From: Actinokineospora alba
GTDB taxonomy: Bacteria; Actinomycetota; Actinomycetes; Mycobacteriales; Pseudonocardiaceae
Reading direction: 5' to 3'
Assembly: GCF_004362515.1 (NCBI RefSeq)
Contig: NZ_SNXU01000001.1
Span: forward strand, 186,001-250,000
Length of the DNA stretch: 64,000 nt
Part shown: in pieces, positions 33,797-41,339 of the stretch
Numbering within the stretch: position 1 is the stretch's first letter
Layout of the letters: every line of letters starts with the position of its first letter
Made by a program: the position numbers and the translations under genes
Notes under the pieces: generated by a model
The model's input: the letters and a program-made list of their open reading frames with translations, nothing else
What the model was told of the DNA's origin: nothing
Databases searched by the model: none

Positions 33797-34726
33797 ATGG
33801 TCTCGGAGGGGCAGACCCGGTTGATGCTGTCCTCGCTGCGTGGGGCGTGGACACAGGGCAGGGCGGTCGAGCGGATCGGCTATGTCGTGGGTGCCTGTCT
33901 CTTTCTCTCCGGTCTCGCGCATTTCGGGGTGTTCCTGGTCGACGGCGGCCCGTGGGAGGGGCCGGTGTCCTGGCGCAAACCCGTCACCTTCGGTCTCTCG
34001 TTCGGCTTGGCCTTGATCACCCTGGTGTGGGTCACCACCTGGATTCGGCAGAGCGAGCGAGCGCGGTCGGCGACGCTGTGGTTGTTCACGGCGGCGAGCG
34101 TCGTGGAGGTCGGGCTGATCTCCCTGCAGGCGTGGCGTGGGGTGCCATCGCACTTCAACAGTGAGACCGGATTCGACCGGGTGATCGCCACCTCGCTCGC
34201 CATTGGCGGCGGACTGATCCTCATCTCCGTCCTGACCGTCACGGTGGCGGCGCTGCGACCGGACTCGGTCGCACGGCCGGACATGCGCTTGGCTGTGCGT
34301 GCCGGGTTGCTGCTCCTGGTCGTGGCCTTGCTGGTCGGCGCGGCCATGATCGTGCGGGGAGTCAGCGCGGTGAACGCGGGCGACCCCGACCTCGCGTACA
34401 CGACGGCGGGCGCGTTCAAACCGATCCACGCGGTCGCCATGCACGCGGTCCTCGTTCTGCCCGGCATCGCCTGGCTGTTGGGCTTCACCCGGTGGACGGA
34501 CCTGCTCCGGCTGCGCGTCGTACAACTGGGCACCACGGGGTACGGCCTGTTGGCCGTGACCACCGGTGTCGAGTCGGCGCTCGGCGTCTCGCCGTTCTCC
34601 GCACCACTACTCGCCGATGTCGCCAACCTCGTCGGCTTGGTCGCCTTGGTGTCGGCCGGGGTGGTCGCCATCTACGGCGTGGTTCATTTCCCGGCCAGAG
34701 ACACCAACCCCGTTCGTACGGCGTAG
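33797..34726 (+). CDS. multipass membrane protein of unknown function
   Basis: 309 residues with about seven to eight membrane segments, for example IGYVVGACLFLSGLAHFGVF, PVTFGLSFGLALITLVWVTT, AGLLLLVVALLVGAAMIV and LVGLVALVSAGVVAIYGVV. No transporter or enzyme signature recognised. ATG at 33797 is well placed behind GGGGAGG; a GTG at 33788 overlaps that site. Its 3' end overlaps the convergent response-regulator gene by 43 bp. Confidence 0.75.
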   Translation: MVSEGQTRLMLSSLRGAWTQGRAVERIGYVVGACLFLSGLAHFGVFLVDGGPWEGPVSWRKPVTFGLSFGLALITLVWVTTWIRQSERARSATLWLFTAASVVEVGLISLQAWRGVPSHFNSETGFDRVIATSLAIGGGLILISVLTVTVAALRPDSVARPDMRLAVRAGLLLLVVALLVGAAMIVRGVSAVNAGDPDLAYTTAGAFKPIHAVAMHAVLVLPGIAWLLGFTRWTDLLRLRVVQLGTTGYGLLAVTTGVESALGVSPFSAPLLADVANLVGLVALVSAGVVAIYGVVHFPARDTNPVRTA

Positions 34727-35325
34727 AGCGCGGCCTGAGTGCGGTCCTGCAGGCCCAGTTTGGCCAGGATCGCGCTCATATGGGATTTCACGGTCTTCTC
34801 GGACAGGTCGAACTTCTTGGCTATCTCCCGGTTGGACAGTCCACGAACGACAGCCTCCAACACCTCCGACTCCCGCGAGGTCAGCTTCAGGTCGCTTGGC
34901 CTCGAGTCGCCTTCGGCGAGCAGGCGGGCCACGTCCGGGTGCAGCAACACGTGGCCTGCGTGGACCGACCTGATGGCCGCCGCAAGCGCCCGCGGATCGA
35001 CGTCTTTGTAGACATAGCCGGCCGCGCCCGCGCGGACCGCGGGAACGATCGCGGAGGGATCGGCGAAGCTGGTGATCACCAGTACCCGCGCGGGATTCGC
35101 CCTGTCGCGCAGACCGCGCAGCGCGAACACGCCATCCGTGCCCGGCATGCGCAGGTCGAGCAGGATCACGTCCGGGTTCAACCGCTCCGCCTCGGCAACG
35201 CAGGACGCGCCGTCGAAGGCCTCGCCGATCACGGTGATGTCGTCCTGCAAGTCCAGGAAGGTGCGCAGCCCCTGGCGCACCACCGGGTGGTCGTCGACGA
35301 TCAGGACCTTGATGTCGTCAGTCAA
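34684..35325 (-). CDS. NarL/LuxR-type response regulator
   Basis: 213 residues. The receiver domain has the acidic pocket (VDDHP) and phospho-acceptor Asp57 in LLDLRMPG. The C-terminal LuxR-type HTH reads LTSRESEVLEAVVRGLSNRE...DLSEKTVKSHMSAILAKLG. TTG at 35325 overlaps the kinase stop, giving MTDDIKVLIVDDHP. The recognition helix keeps the two lysines of KTVK that DosR uses for DNA contact (recalled from the DosR structure), but has Ser where DosR has Asn. Partner of the adjacent kinase. Confidence 0.93.
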   Translation of the reverse strand: MTDDIKVLIVDDHPVVRQGLRTFLDLQDDITVIGEAFDGASCVAEAERLNPDVILLDLRMPGTDGVFALRGLRDRANPARVLVITSFADPSAIVPAVRAGAAGYVYKDVDPRALAAAIRSVHAGHVLLHPDVARLLAEGDSRPSDLKLTSRESEVLEAVVRGLSNREIAKKFDLSEKTVKSHMSAILAKLGLQDRTQAALYAVRTGLVSLAGK

Positions 35326-36451
35326 CGGGCACCTCCAGCAGCACGGTCGTCCCACCGGGACGCTCCGAGGTGACCTTCAACCGGCCGCCCGCCGCTCGCG
35401 CGCGCTCGCGCATCGACGAAAGCCCCAGCCTGCGCGACGTCTGACCGGACGGCGAGGTGTCGAACCCGATGCCGTCGTCCTTGACCCTCACCACGAGCAG
35501 CTGGGCGCGGAAAGACACGTCGATCTCGATCTCGTCCGCTTGGGCGTGGCGCAACGCGTTGTGCAGCGCCTCTTGCGCGATTCGATACACCGCCTCCTCT
35601 CTCGCCGAGGTCAGCCTCGGCACGTCCCGGCTGCTGAACCGCACGGCCGCGTCGTGGACGCGGTTCAACAGGTCGGCCTGCTTGCGCAACGCGATGTCCA
35701 GACCGTCGCCTGCGAGATCGGGCGAACGGAGCCCGATGACGACCGCCGACAACTCGTCCGTGGCGGCCGCGGCGAGCTTGCGCACGGTGTCCATCTCGGC
35801 TCGCGCGCGATCGAGGTCGCGGTCCAGCAGGGCGGCGGCCGCCTCCGCGGTGAGCCGGAGGCTGAACAGCTTCTGGGTGACCGAGTCGTGCAACTCCCGC
35901 GCGATGCGGTTGCGCTCCTCCACAATGGACAACTCGCGGCTGCGCTCGTACAACCGGGCGTTGACCAGCGCGATCGCCGCATGGGACGCGAGCAGCGCGA
36001 GGAGTTCCTCGTCCTGGGCGGTGAAACCGCCCGGCACCTCTTTGTTGGCGACGAAGATCTCGCCGAGGATCTCGTCGCCATCGGTGATCGGCACCCCGAG
36101 GAAGTCCGTCAGCACCGGATGCGCCGCGGGCCACCAACCGAACTCGGGGTGCGCCCGGATGTCGTCGAGCCGGACCGGGTGGGGGTCGGACAGCAGGACG
36201 CCGAGGAGGCCGTGCTGGCGGGGCACCGGGCCGATCTCGGCCCACTGCTCGTCGCTGATGCCGTCGGCGAGGAACTCGGCGAACCCACCGTTCTTGTCGG
36301 GCACGCCGAGCGCCGCGTACCGGGCGCCCACAAGCCTTCGCGCGGAGGTCAGAATCGTCTGGAGGACGTCGCGCACCTCGAGGTGGGTGGCGACCGCCAG
36401 CACGGCGGCGCTCACCTCACGCAGTTCGTCTCGGTCGATTCCGGTCACCAT
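35318..36451 (-). CDS. GAF-domain histidine kinase (DosS/NarX-like)
   Basis: 377 residues: an N-terminal GAF domain (about 20-165), a HisKA_3 dimerisation domain with phospho-acceptor His188 (RELHDSVTQ), and an HATPase with the N-box (EALHNALRHAQ). No membrane segment, so cytoplasmic sensing. The GAF stretch ending HPVLTDFLGVPI resembles the GAF-A of mycobacterial DosS/DosT, where a nearby histidine binds heme. His111 could be equivalent, but this is unproven and there is only one GAF domain. Coupled to the response regulator by an 8-nt overlap. Confidence 0.92.
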   Translation of the reverse strand: MVTGIDRDELREVSAAVLAVATHLEVRDVLQTILTSARRLVGARYAALGVPDKNGGFAEFLADGISDEQWAEIGPVPRQHGLLGVLLSDPHPVRLDDIRAHPEFGWWPAAHPVLTDFLGVPITDGDEILGEIFVANKEVPGGFTAQDEELLALLASHAAIALVNARLYERSRELSIVEERNRIARELHDSVTQKLFSLRLTAEAAAALLDRDLDRARAEMDTVRKLAAAATDELSAVVIGLRSPDLAGDGLDIALRKQADLLNRVHDAAVRFSSRDVPRLTSAREEAVYRIAQEALHNALRHAQADEIEIDVSFRAQLLVVRVKDDGIGFDTSPSGQTSRRLGLSSMRERARAAGGRLKVTSERPGGTTVLLEVPVD

Positions 36452-36488
36452 TTCAAGGTACCCACGAGGACCGACAAAGCCCCTGGTC

Positions 36489-36506
36489 CTAGGACTAAAG
36501 TCTTAG
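36489..36506. promoter_or_regulatory. DosR-like palindromic box
   Basis: CTAGGACTAAAGTCTTAG: a palindrome centred on AA, with one mismatch between arms. Its core GGACTAAAGTC matches the DosR/DevR dormancy-box core (GGGACTWWAGTCCC, recalled). It lies 38 bp upstream of the kinase start and 86 bp upstream of the divergent SDR start, so could control either. Confidence 0.6.
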
Positions 36507-36592
36507 AAAAGAGCCATCTCTGGTCCGATGGCTGCCGGCCCCGACCGGCCTAACGTCGATCACGTCAAACGACGATCGACGAAAGGACCGAC

Positions 36593-37270
36593 ATGCCCGT
36601 CGCCATCATCACCGGCGCGTCCCGCGGCCTGGGCCAGGCACTCGCGGCCGGACTAGCAGGCGAAGGCTGGGACCTTGTTCTCGACGCCCGCGGCGCCACC
36701 GCACTCGCCGAAGCCGCCGCCGCCCTGCCCAAGTCGGTGACCATCGTGCCGGGCGACATCACCGACCCAGGTCATCGCGCGGACCTGATAGCCGCCGCCG
36801 ACGCGCTCGGCGGAGTCGACCTGCTGATCAACAACGCCGGCGGCCTCGGCCCGAGCCCACTTCCGAAGCTGGCCGAGTACCCCCTGGACGCTCTGCGCGA
36901 GGTGTTCGAGGTCAACGTCGTCGCCCTGCTCGCGTTGACTCAGCTCGCGCTTCCCGGACTGCGCGAGCGAGCGGGCGCGCTGGTCAACCTCACCTCGGAC
37001 GCGGCAGTCGAGCCGTACGAAGGCTGGGGAGGGTACGGCTCGTCGAAGGCGGCGGTGGAGCAGCTCAGCAACGTGCTCGCCGCCGAGGAGCCAGGAGTCC
37101 GCGTCTGGTGGACCGACCCGGGCGACCTGCGAACCCAGATGCACCAGGACGCCTTCCCCGGCGAGGACATCAGCGACCGGCCGCTGCCCGCCACGGTGGT
37201 CCCCGCGATGCTCAAGCTGCTGGCGGACCGCCCCGAGTCCGGCCGGTACCGGCTCACGGAGCCGGCGTGA
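36593..37270 (+). CDS. short-chain dehydrogenase/reductase
   Basis: 225 residues of classical SDR. The cofactor loop is TGASRGLGQ, NNAG is at LLINNAGG, the catalytic serine is in VNLTSDAA and the YxxxK pair is in GYGSSKAAVEQ. Position of an Arg after the second strand (DARGATAL) suggests NADP(H). Substrate unknown. The gene has GAAAGGA upstream and is first of a three-gene operon with VOC and QueA-like genes, each coupled by a 4-nt overlap. Confidence 0.9.
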   Translation: MPVAIITGASRGLGQALAAGLAGEGWDLVLDARGATALAEAAAALPKSVTIVPGDITDPGHRADLIAAADALGGVDLLINNAGGLGPSPLPKLAEYPLDALREVFEVNVVALLALTQLALPGLRERAGALVNLTSDAAVEPYEGWGGYGSSKAAVEQLSNVLAAEEPGVRVWWTDPGDLRTQMHQDAFPGEDISDRPLPATVVPAMLKLLADRPESGRYRLTEPA

Positions 37271-37641
37271 CCCGGGCCCTGTGGATTCCCTTCGAGGCGG
37301 CCGACATCGACCCGGCCCGAAGGTTCTACCTGGACCGGCTCGGGCTTTCCGAAGTGGACAGTTGGTCCACTTCGGAGGAACGCGGATCGGTCATCCAGGT
37401 CACCCCTGGCGCGTTCATCGAGTTGGTCAGCCCGGTTCGACGCCGCTCCGGACAAGGACCACTGGCGTTCGAGCTGCCCACGGTCGCCGACGTCGACTCG
37501 CGGCTCGCGGAGATGGGGCGGGACTCGCTCACCCGGGCGCCCGGGCGGTACCCGCGCGGGCATTACGGGTTCGAGGTTTCCGGCCCTGGCGGGGTCGAGG
37601 TCATGGTGTGGACCGAGGAGAGGAGCACTGGGGGACGATGA
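37267..37641 (+). CDS. VOC (glyoxalase/bleomycin resistance) family protein
   Basis: 124 residues. The beta-alpha-beta-beta-beta VOC pattern is visible: ALWIPFEAADIDPARRFYLDRLGL, then GSVIQVTPGAFIELV, GPLAFELPTVADVDSRLAEM and HYGFEVSGPGGVEVMVWTE. Only one module, so it should dimerise. Metal ligands are not clear. GTG overlaps the SDR stop as GTGA, and its stop overlaps the next start as ATGA. Could be a dioxygenase-like or resistance protein; no substrate can be given. Confidence 0.82.
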   Translation: MTRALWIPFEAADIDPARRFYLDRLGLSEVDSWSTSEERGSVIQVTPGAFIELVSPVRRRSGQGPLAFELPTVADVDSRLAEMGRDSLTRAPGRYPRGHYGFEVSGPGGVEVMVWTEERSTGGR

Positions 37642-38687
37642 GGAACGCATCACCGGACATTCAAATGTCCACAATGGAGTTCGAGCTTCCTTCGGAGCTG
37701 GAGGCACACGAGCCGCCGGAAGCGCGCGGACTCTCCCGAGACGGCGTGCGACTGCTCGTCGGCACCGGATCGTCGGTCGACCACAGGCGGTTCGCCGACC
37801 TGCCCAGCGCCCTGCGTGCGGGTGATCTGCTCGTCGTCAACACCTCGGCGACCGTCCCGGCGGCGGTCAAGGTCCCCGACACCGACCTCTCGGTGCACTT
37901 CTCGACAGAGCTACGCGACGGTTCCTGGCTGGTGGAACTTCGGCAGGCCCAAGGGAAGACGACAGCGCGCTACCGCGACGGCGTGGCCGGGCGGAGGTAC
38001 GCCCTTCCCGCCGGCGGCTCGGTGACGTTGACGCGTCCGTACTCGCGGGACCGGCTGTGGGAGGCGGAGGTCGACCGGGGGCCGTTCGGATCCGTCATCG
38101 GCTACCTGCGGGCAGTCGGGTCGCCTATCCGCTACGGGTACGTGCCCCGAGACTGGCCGATCGCCTACTACCAAACCGTTTTCGGCACCGAACCCGGCAG
38201 CGCCGAAATGCCGAGCGCGTCCAGACCGTTCACTGACCGCATGGTCACCACCCTGGTGACCAAGGGAGTACGCATCGCCCCAGTCCTACTCCACACCGGC
38301 GTCGCCTCGCAGGAAGCACACGAACGCCCCTACCCGGAACGGTTCCGCGTCCCGGCGTCCTCCGCGACCCTGATCAACGACACCCGCACCACCGGCGGCC
38401 GCGTCATCGCGATCGGCACCACAGCGGTACGAGCCGTGGAAAGCGCCGTGGCCCCGGACGGAACCGTCAAGGCGGCCGAGGGCTGGACGGACCTGATCAT
38501 CACCCCGGAACGCGGCGTCACCGTGACCGACGGCCTCCTCACCGGCTTCCACGAGCCCCGCGCATCCCACCTCGACATGCTCGAAGCCGTAGCCGGCCGC
38601 CGATTACTGCGGGAGTGCTACCAAGAGGCCATCGAAGCCGGCTACCTGTGGCACGAATTCGGCGACCTCAACCTGCTGATCCCATGA
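37638..38687 (+). CDS. queA: QueA-family S-adenosylmethionine:tRNA ribosyltransferase-isomerase
   Basis: 349 residues of the QueA family, which transfers and isomerises the ribose of SAM onto 7-aminomethyl-7-deazaguanine in tRNA to give epoxyqueuosine. Family landmarks are FELPSELEAHEPPE, LLVVNTSATVPAAV, ASRPFTDRMV, HTGVASQEAHERPYPERF and FHEPRASHLDML. The usual E. coli N-terminal MRVTDFSFELPE is only partly similar, and many Actinobacteria carrying this form are not known to make queuosine, so activity on tRNA is uncertain. No other queuosine gene is in the window. ATGA-coupled to the VOC gene. Confidence 0.82.
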   Translation: MRNASPDIQMSTMEFELPSELEAHEPPEARGLSRDGVRLLVGTGSSVDHRRFADLPSALRAGDLLVVNTSATVPAAVKVPDTDLSVHFSTELRDGSWLVELRQAQGKTTARYRDGVAGRRYALPAGGSVTLTRPYSRDRLWEAEVDRGPFGSVIGYLRAVGSPIRYGYVPRDWPIAYYQTVFGTEPGSAEMPSASRPFTDRMVTTLVTKGVRIAPVLLHTGVASQEAHERPYPERFRVPASSATLINDTRTTGGRVIAIGTTAVRAVESAVAPDGTVKAAEGWTDLIITPERGVTVTDGLLTGFHEPRASHLDMLEAVAGRRLLRECYQEAIEAGYLWHEFGDLNLLIP

Positions 38688-38859
38688 CGCCCCTCCCCGG
38701 CGAACGCCGACAAGGCACGGAAAGGAGTGATAGGCCGGCCAGGCATAAGCACAACAGGGAATGGGCGTCGAGCGACCGGCGGACCACAGCAGGCGGGCCA
38801 GGCAGACCCCGGCAGACGGGCCGGGCGGGCCAGGCTGCTGGGCCCGGGCAGGCAGGCTG

Positions 38860-39140
38860 GGCCGGGCAGGCTGGCAGGGCCGGCTAGGCCAGCTGGGCAA
38901 GGCAGAGCTGGCAGGGCCAGCTGGGCTGGCTGGGCAGGGCCGGGCAGGCAGGGCCGGGCAGGCAGGCAGGGCTGGCAGGGCCGGCTAGGCCAGCTGGGCA
39001 AGGCAGAGCTGGCAGGGCCAGCTGGGCTGGCTGGGCAGGGCCGGGCAGGCAGGGCCGGGCAGGCAGGGCCGGGCAGGCAGGCAGGGCTGGCAGGGCCGGC
39101 TAGGCCGGCTGGGCAAGGCAGAGCTGGCAGGGCCGGCTGA
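38860..39140. repeat. G-rich minisatellite (101/115-bp units of 14-bp and shorter subrepeats)
   Basis: The gap 38688-39451 has no gene. Its centre consists of GGGCAGGC-type words. A larger unit starting AGCTGGGCAAGGCAGAGCTG begins at 38891, 38992 and about 39107, giving periods 101 and 115; the 14-bp difference equals one extra GGGCCGGGCAGGCA subrepeat. G-runs lie on the plus strand. Bases 39140-39410 are less regular, with GGCAGGCCAAGCAG and CGGTCAGGTTGCC remnants. No credible reading frame. Confidence 0.85.
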
Positions 39141-39416
39141 GCCGAGCAGGCTGGCCGATCCGGCTGCGGATCACCGCAGTGCGCTCGCTTGCCCCCAGCA
39201 TTGCCACGACGACATGAGGAGGGTGGGGCCAGGCAGGCAGGCCAAAGCAGACCGGCCGGACAGGCAGGCCAAGCAGTCGGGTCGGGTTGGCGGCGGTCAA
39301 GCTGACCGGAGTACTGGCAGCGGTCAGGTTGCCGCGGTCGGGCTGACCGGAGTCGGACCGGCAGCGGTCGGGCAGGAGGAGTCGGGCACGGGGCGCGCAA
39401 GCGCGTGCGAGGCGGC

Positions 39417-39446
39417 AGCCGGCTCCACGGAGACGTGGAGCCGGCT
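39417..39446 (-). terminator. terminator hairpin after the acyl-CoA ligase gene
   Basis: A perfect 13-bp stem AGCCGGCTCCACG/CGTGGAGCCGGCT with a GAGA loop, 6 bp past the stop of the ligase gene on the minus strand. No T-tract. It also marks the end of the minisatellite region. Confidence 0.75.
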
Positions 39447-39451
39447 CAAGA

Positions 39452-41239
39452 TCAGGAGCCGACGTTGATGGTCTCCGGCGTTGGGGAGTCCGCGTAGAGG
39501 TCGTCGATGTCGTGGGCGTACTTCTCCGCGATGGGCTTGCGGCGCAGCTTCAGTGTGGGCGTGAGTTCGTCGCCGCCTGGTTCCCAGAAGCCGGGGACAA
39601 TGCGGAACCGTTTGATCTGTTCCACCCGGGAAAGGGTGGCGTTGCCCTTGCGGACCGCGTCGGTGATCAAGGTTCGTACGGCCTCGTGGTTGAGGACCGC
39701 ACTGGGCGAGGTGGCGTCCAGGCCGTGTTTCGCGGCGAGGCCGGCGGCGGCGTCCTGGTCTACGACTATCAGTGCCGACACGTACGGGCGGTCGTCGCCG
39801 ATCGCCACTACCTGGCCGATGAGGGAGCTGGCTGCCTTGACCGCGTTCTCGATGTTCGTCGGGGACATGTTCTTGCCCGACGAGTTGATGATCAGTTCCT
39901 TCTTGCGGTCCACGATCGTCACGTACCCGTCCGCGTCGATCACGCCGATGTCGCCGGTGTGGACCCAGCCGTCGGTGTCGATCGTCTCCGCTGTGCGGGT
40001 GGGGTCGTTTCGGTAGCCGCGCATGACCGACGCCGCTCGGATGAGGAGTTCGCCGTCGTCGGCAAGGGTTACCTCGGCGCCGTGTACCGGGGTGCCTACG
40101 GTGCCCAGTTTGACCTGGCCCGCCCGGCAGGAGGTGCCCAGGCCACCCGTCTCCGACATGCCCCAGATCTCGTACACGGGGATGCCGATGCCCCAGAAGT
40201 ACTCCATCGTGTCCACCGGGATGGCGGCGGCGCCGGAGGCGGGGACCTTGGCCTCGTCCAGGCCCAGCTTCTTCCGGAGCTTGGACAGCACGAGCTTGTC
40301 GGCGAGCTTGTGCTGGAAGCCGAGCGCGGCGGGGACGGGTTCGTCCGCCAGTTGCAGCTTCGCGACCTTGCGGCCGACGTCGAGGGCCCAGCCGGCGATC
40401 TTGCGCTTGGCGCCGCTGGGCTCGGCGGCCAGTCCGGTCTCGATGGCGAGCTTGAACTTCTGCCAGACGCGGGGGACGGCGAAGAACACGTGTGGGCGGG
40501 CGTCCGGGAGGGCGGCCGCGAGCTGCTTGGGGTCGGCGACGGAGGTGACGATGGTGCCGAACAGCATCGACAGGTAGTGCGAGATCACCCGGTCGGCGAT
40601 GTGGGCTGACGGGAGAAACGACAACACCCGGTCGCCGGGGTCGACCTCGTACGCGCTGCGGACGGCGTCGGCGACGGCGAGGACGTTGCGGTGGGTCAGC
40701 TCGACGCCCTTGGGCGGGCCGGTGGTGCCGGAGGTGTAGATGATCGTGGCCAGGTCGCCGGGTTCGACGGCGCGCCAGGCGGCTTCGAAGTCGAAGTCGG
40801 GGTCGCCGGCGGCCTCGAGGTCGGCGAGCGTCGTCGTGCCTTCCTCGGCACCGTCGACGCAGACGATCTTCAGGTCGGCGCCGGTGGCGCGCAGGGTCGG
40901 GAGGAAGGCCTTCTCGGTGACGACGACGCTGTTGCCCGCGTTGGAGAACACGTACGCGAGCTGCTCGGGGGCGCTGGTGTTGTAGACGGAGAACGGCACC
41001 GCGCCCAGGTGCAGCGCGCCCGTGTCGACCAGGTGGAACTCCGGGCGGTTGGTGAGCATGATCCCGACCGTGTCGCCCCGCTTGACGCCCTGCGCGGCGA
41101 GGCCGGCGGCGATGCGGCGGACCCGGTCGGCGTACTCCTGCCACTTGATCGACACCGCGTCGCCGGTCGTGCGCAGCGCGACGAGGTTCGGGATCTCCTT
41201 CGCCGTCGCCTGGAATGCCTCGCACAGGGTTTGGCTCAT
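39452..41239 (-). CDS. long-chain fatty acyl-CoA ligase
   Basis: 595 residues of the AMP-dependent synthetase family, FadD15-like. It activates fatty acids to acyl-CoA via an acyl-adenylate. Core motifs are IIYTSGTTGPPKGVELTHRN (AMP-binding P-loop), EIWGMSETGG, GWVHTGDIGVIDADGYVTIVDR and the late lysine region LTPTLKLRRKPI. No membrane segment or carrier domain. Monocistronic by appearance, with its own terminator and a 100-bp gap upstream. Chain-length preference cannot be read. Confidence 0.95.
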   Translation of the reverse strand: MSQTLCEAFQATAKEIPNLVALRTTGDAVSIKWQEYADRVRRIAAGLAAQGVKRGDTVGIMLTNRPEFHLVDTGALHLGAVPFSVYNTSAPEQLAYVFSNAGNSVVVTEKAFLPTLRATGADLKIVCVDGAEEGTTTLADLEAAGDPDFDFEAAWRAVEPGDLATIIYTSGTTGPPKGVELTHRNVLAVADAVRSAYEVDPGDRVLSFLPSAHIADRVISHYLSMLFGTIVTSVADPKQLAAALPDARPHVFFAVPRVWQKFKLAIETGLAAEPSGAKRKIAGWALDVGRKVAKLQLADEPVPAALGFQHKLADKLVLSKLRKKLGLDEAKVPASGAAAIPVDTMEYFWGIGIPVYEIWGMSETGGLGTSCRAGQVKLGTVGTPVHGAEVTLADDGELLIRAASVMRGYRNDPTRTAETIDTDGWVHTGDIGVIDADGYVTIVDRKKELIINSSGKNMSPTNIENAVKAASSLIGQVVAIGDDRPYVSALIVVDQDAAAGLAAKHGLDATSPSAVLNHEAVRTLITDAVRKGNATLSRVEQIKRFRIVPGFWEPGGDELTPTLKLRRKPIAEKYAHDIDDLYADSPTPETINVGS

Positions 41240-41339
41240 GGCTCGCCTCTCGACCTTTGTGACTGGTCACACAGGGGCGTGATCGTATTCAGAACCGTCG
41301 CCCGCTGTCTATGGCCGATTCGTCCGATTCGGTCCGGAA

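Noticed and set aside
33553..33798. 82-residue N-terminal extension of the membrane-anchored protein at 32680
   Set aside because: The extension is low-complexity, lies upstream of the membrane anchor and would abut the divergent gene start; ATG at 33552 with GGAGG is better.
37108..37266. Upstream extension of the VOC gene into the SDR gene
   Set aside because: The added residues are an out-of-frame reading of the SDR C-terminus; the GTGA overlap gives the natural start.
38860..39140. Gly/Arg-rich protein or CRISPR in the minisatellite
   Set aside because: Open frames exist only because GGGCAGGC words lack stops; there is no start context, and the repeat has no unique spacers.
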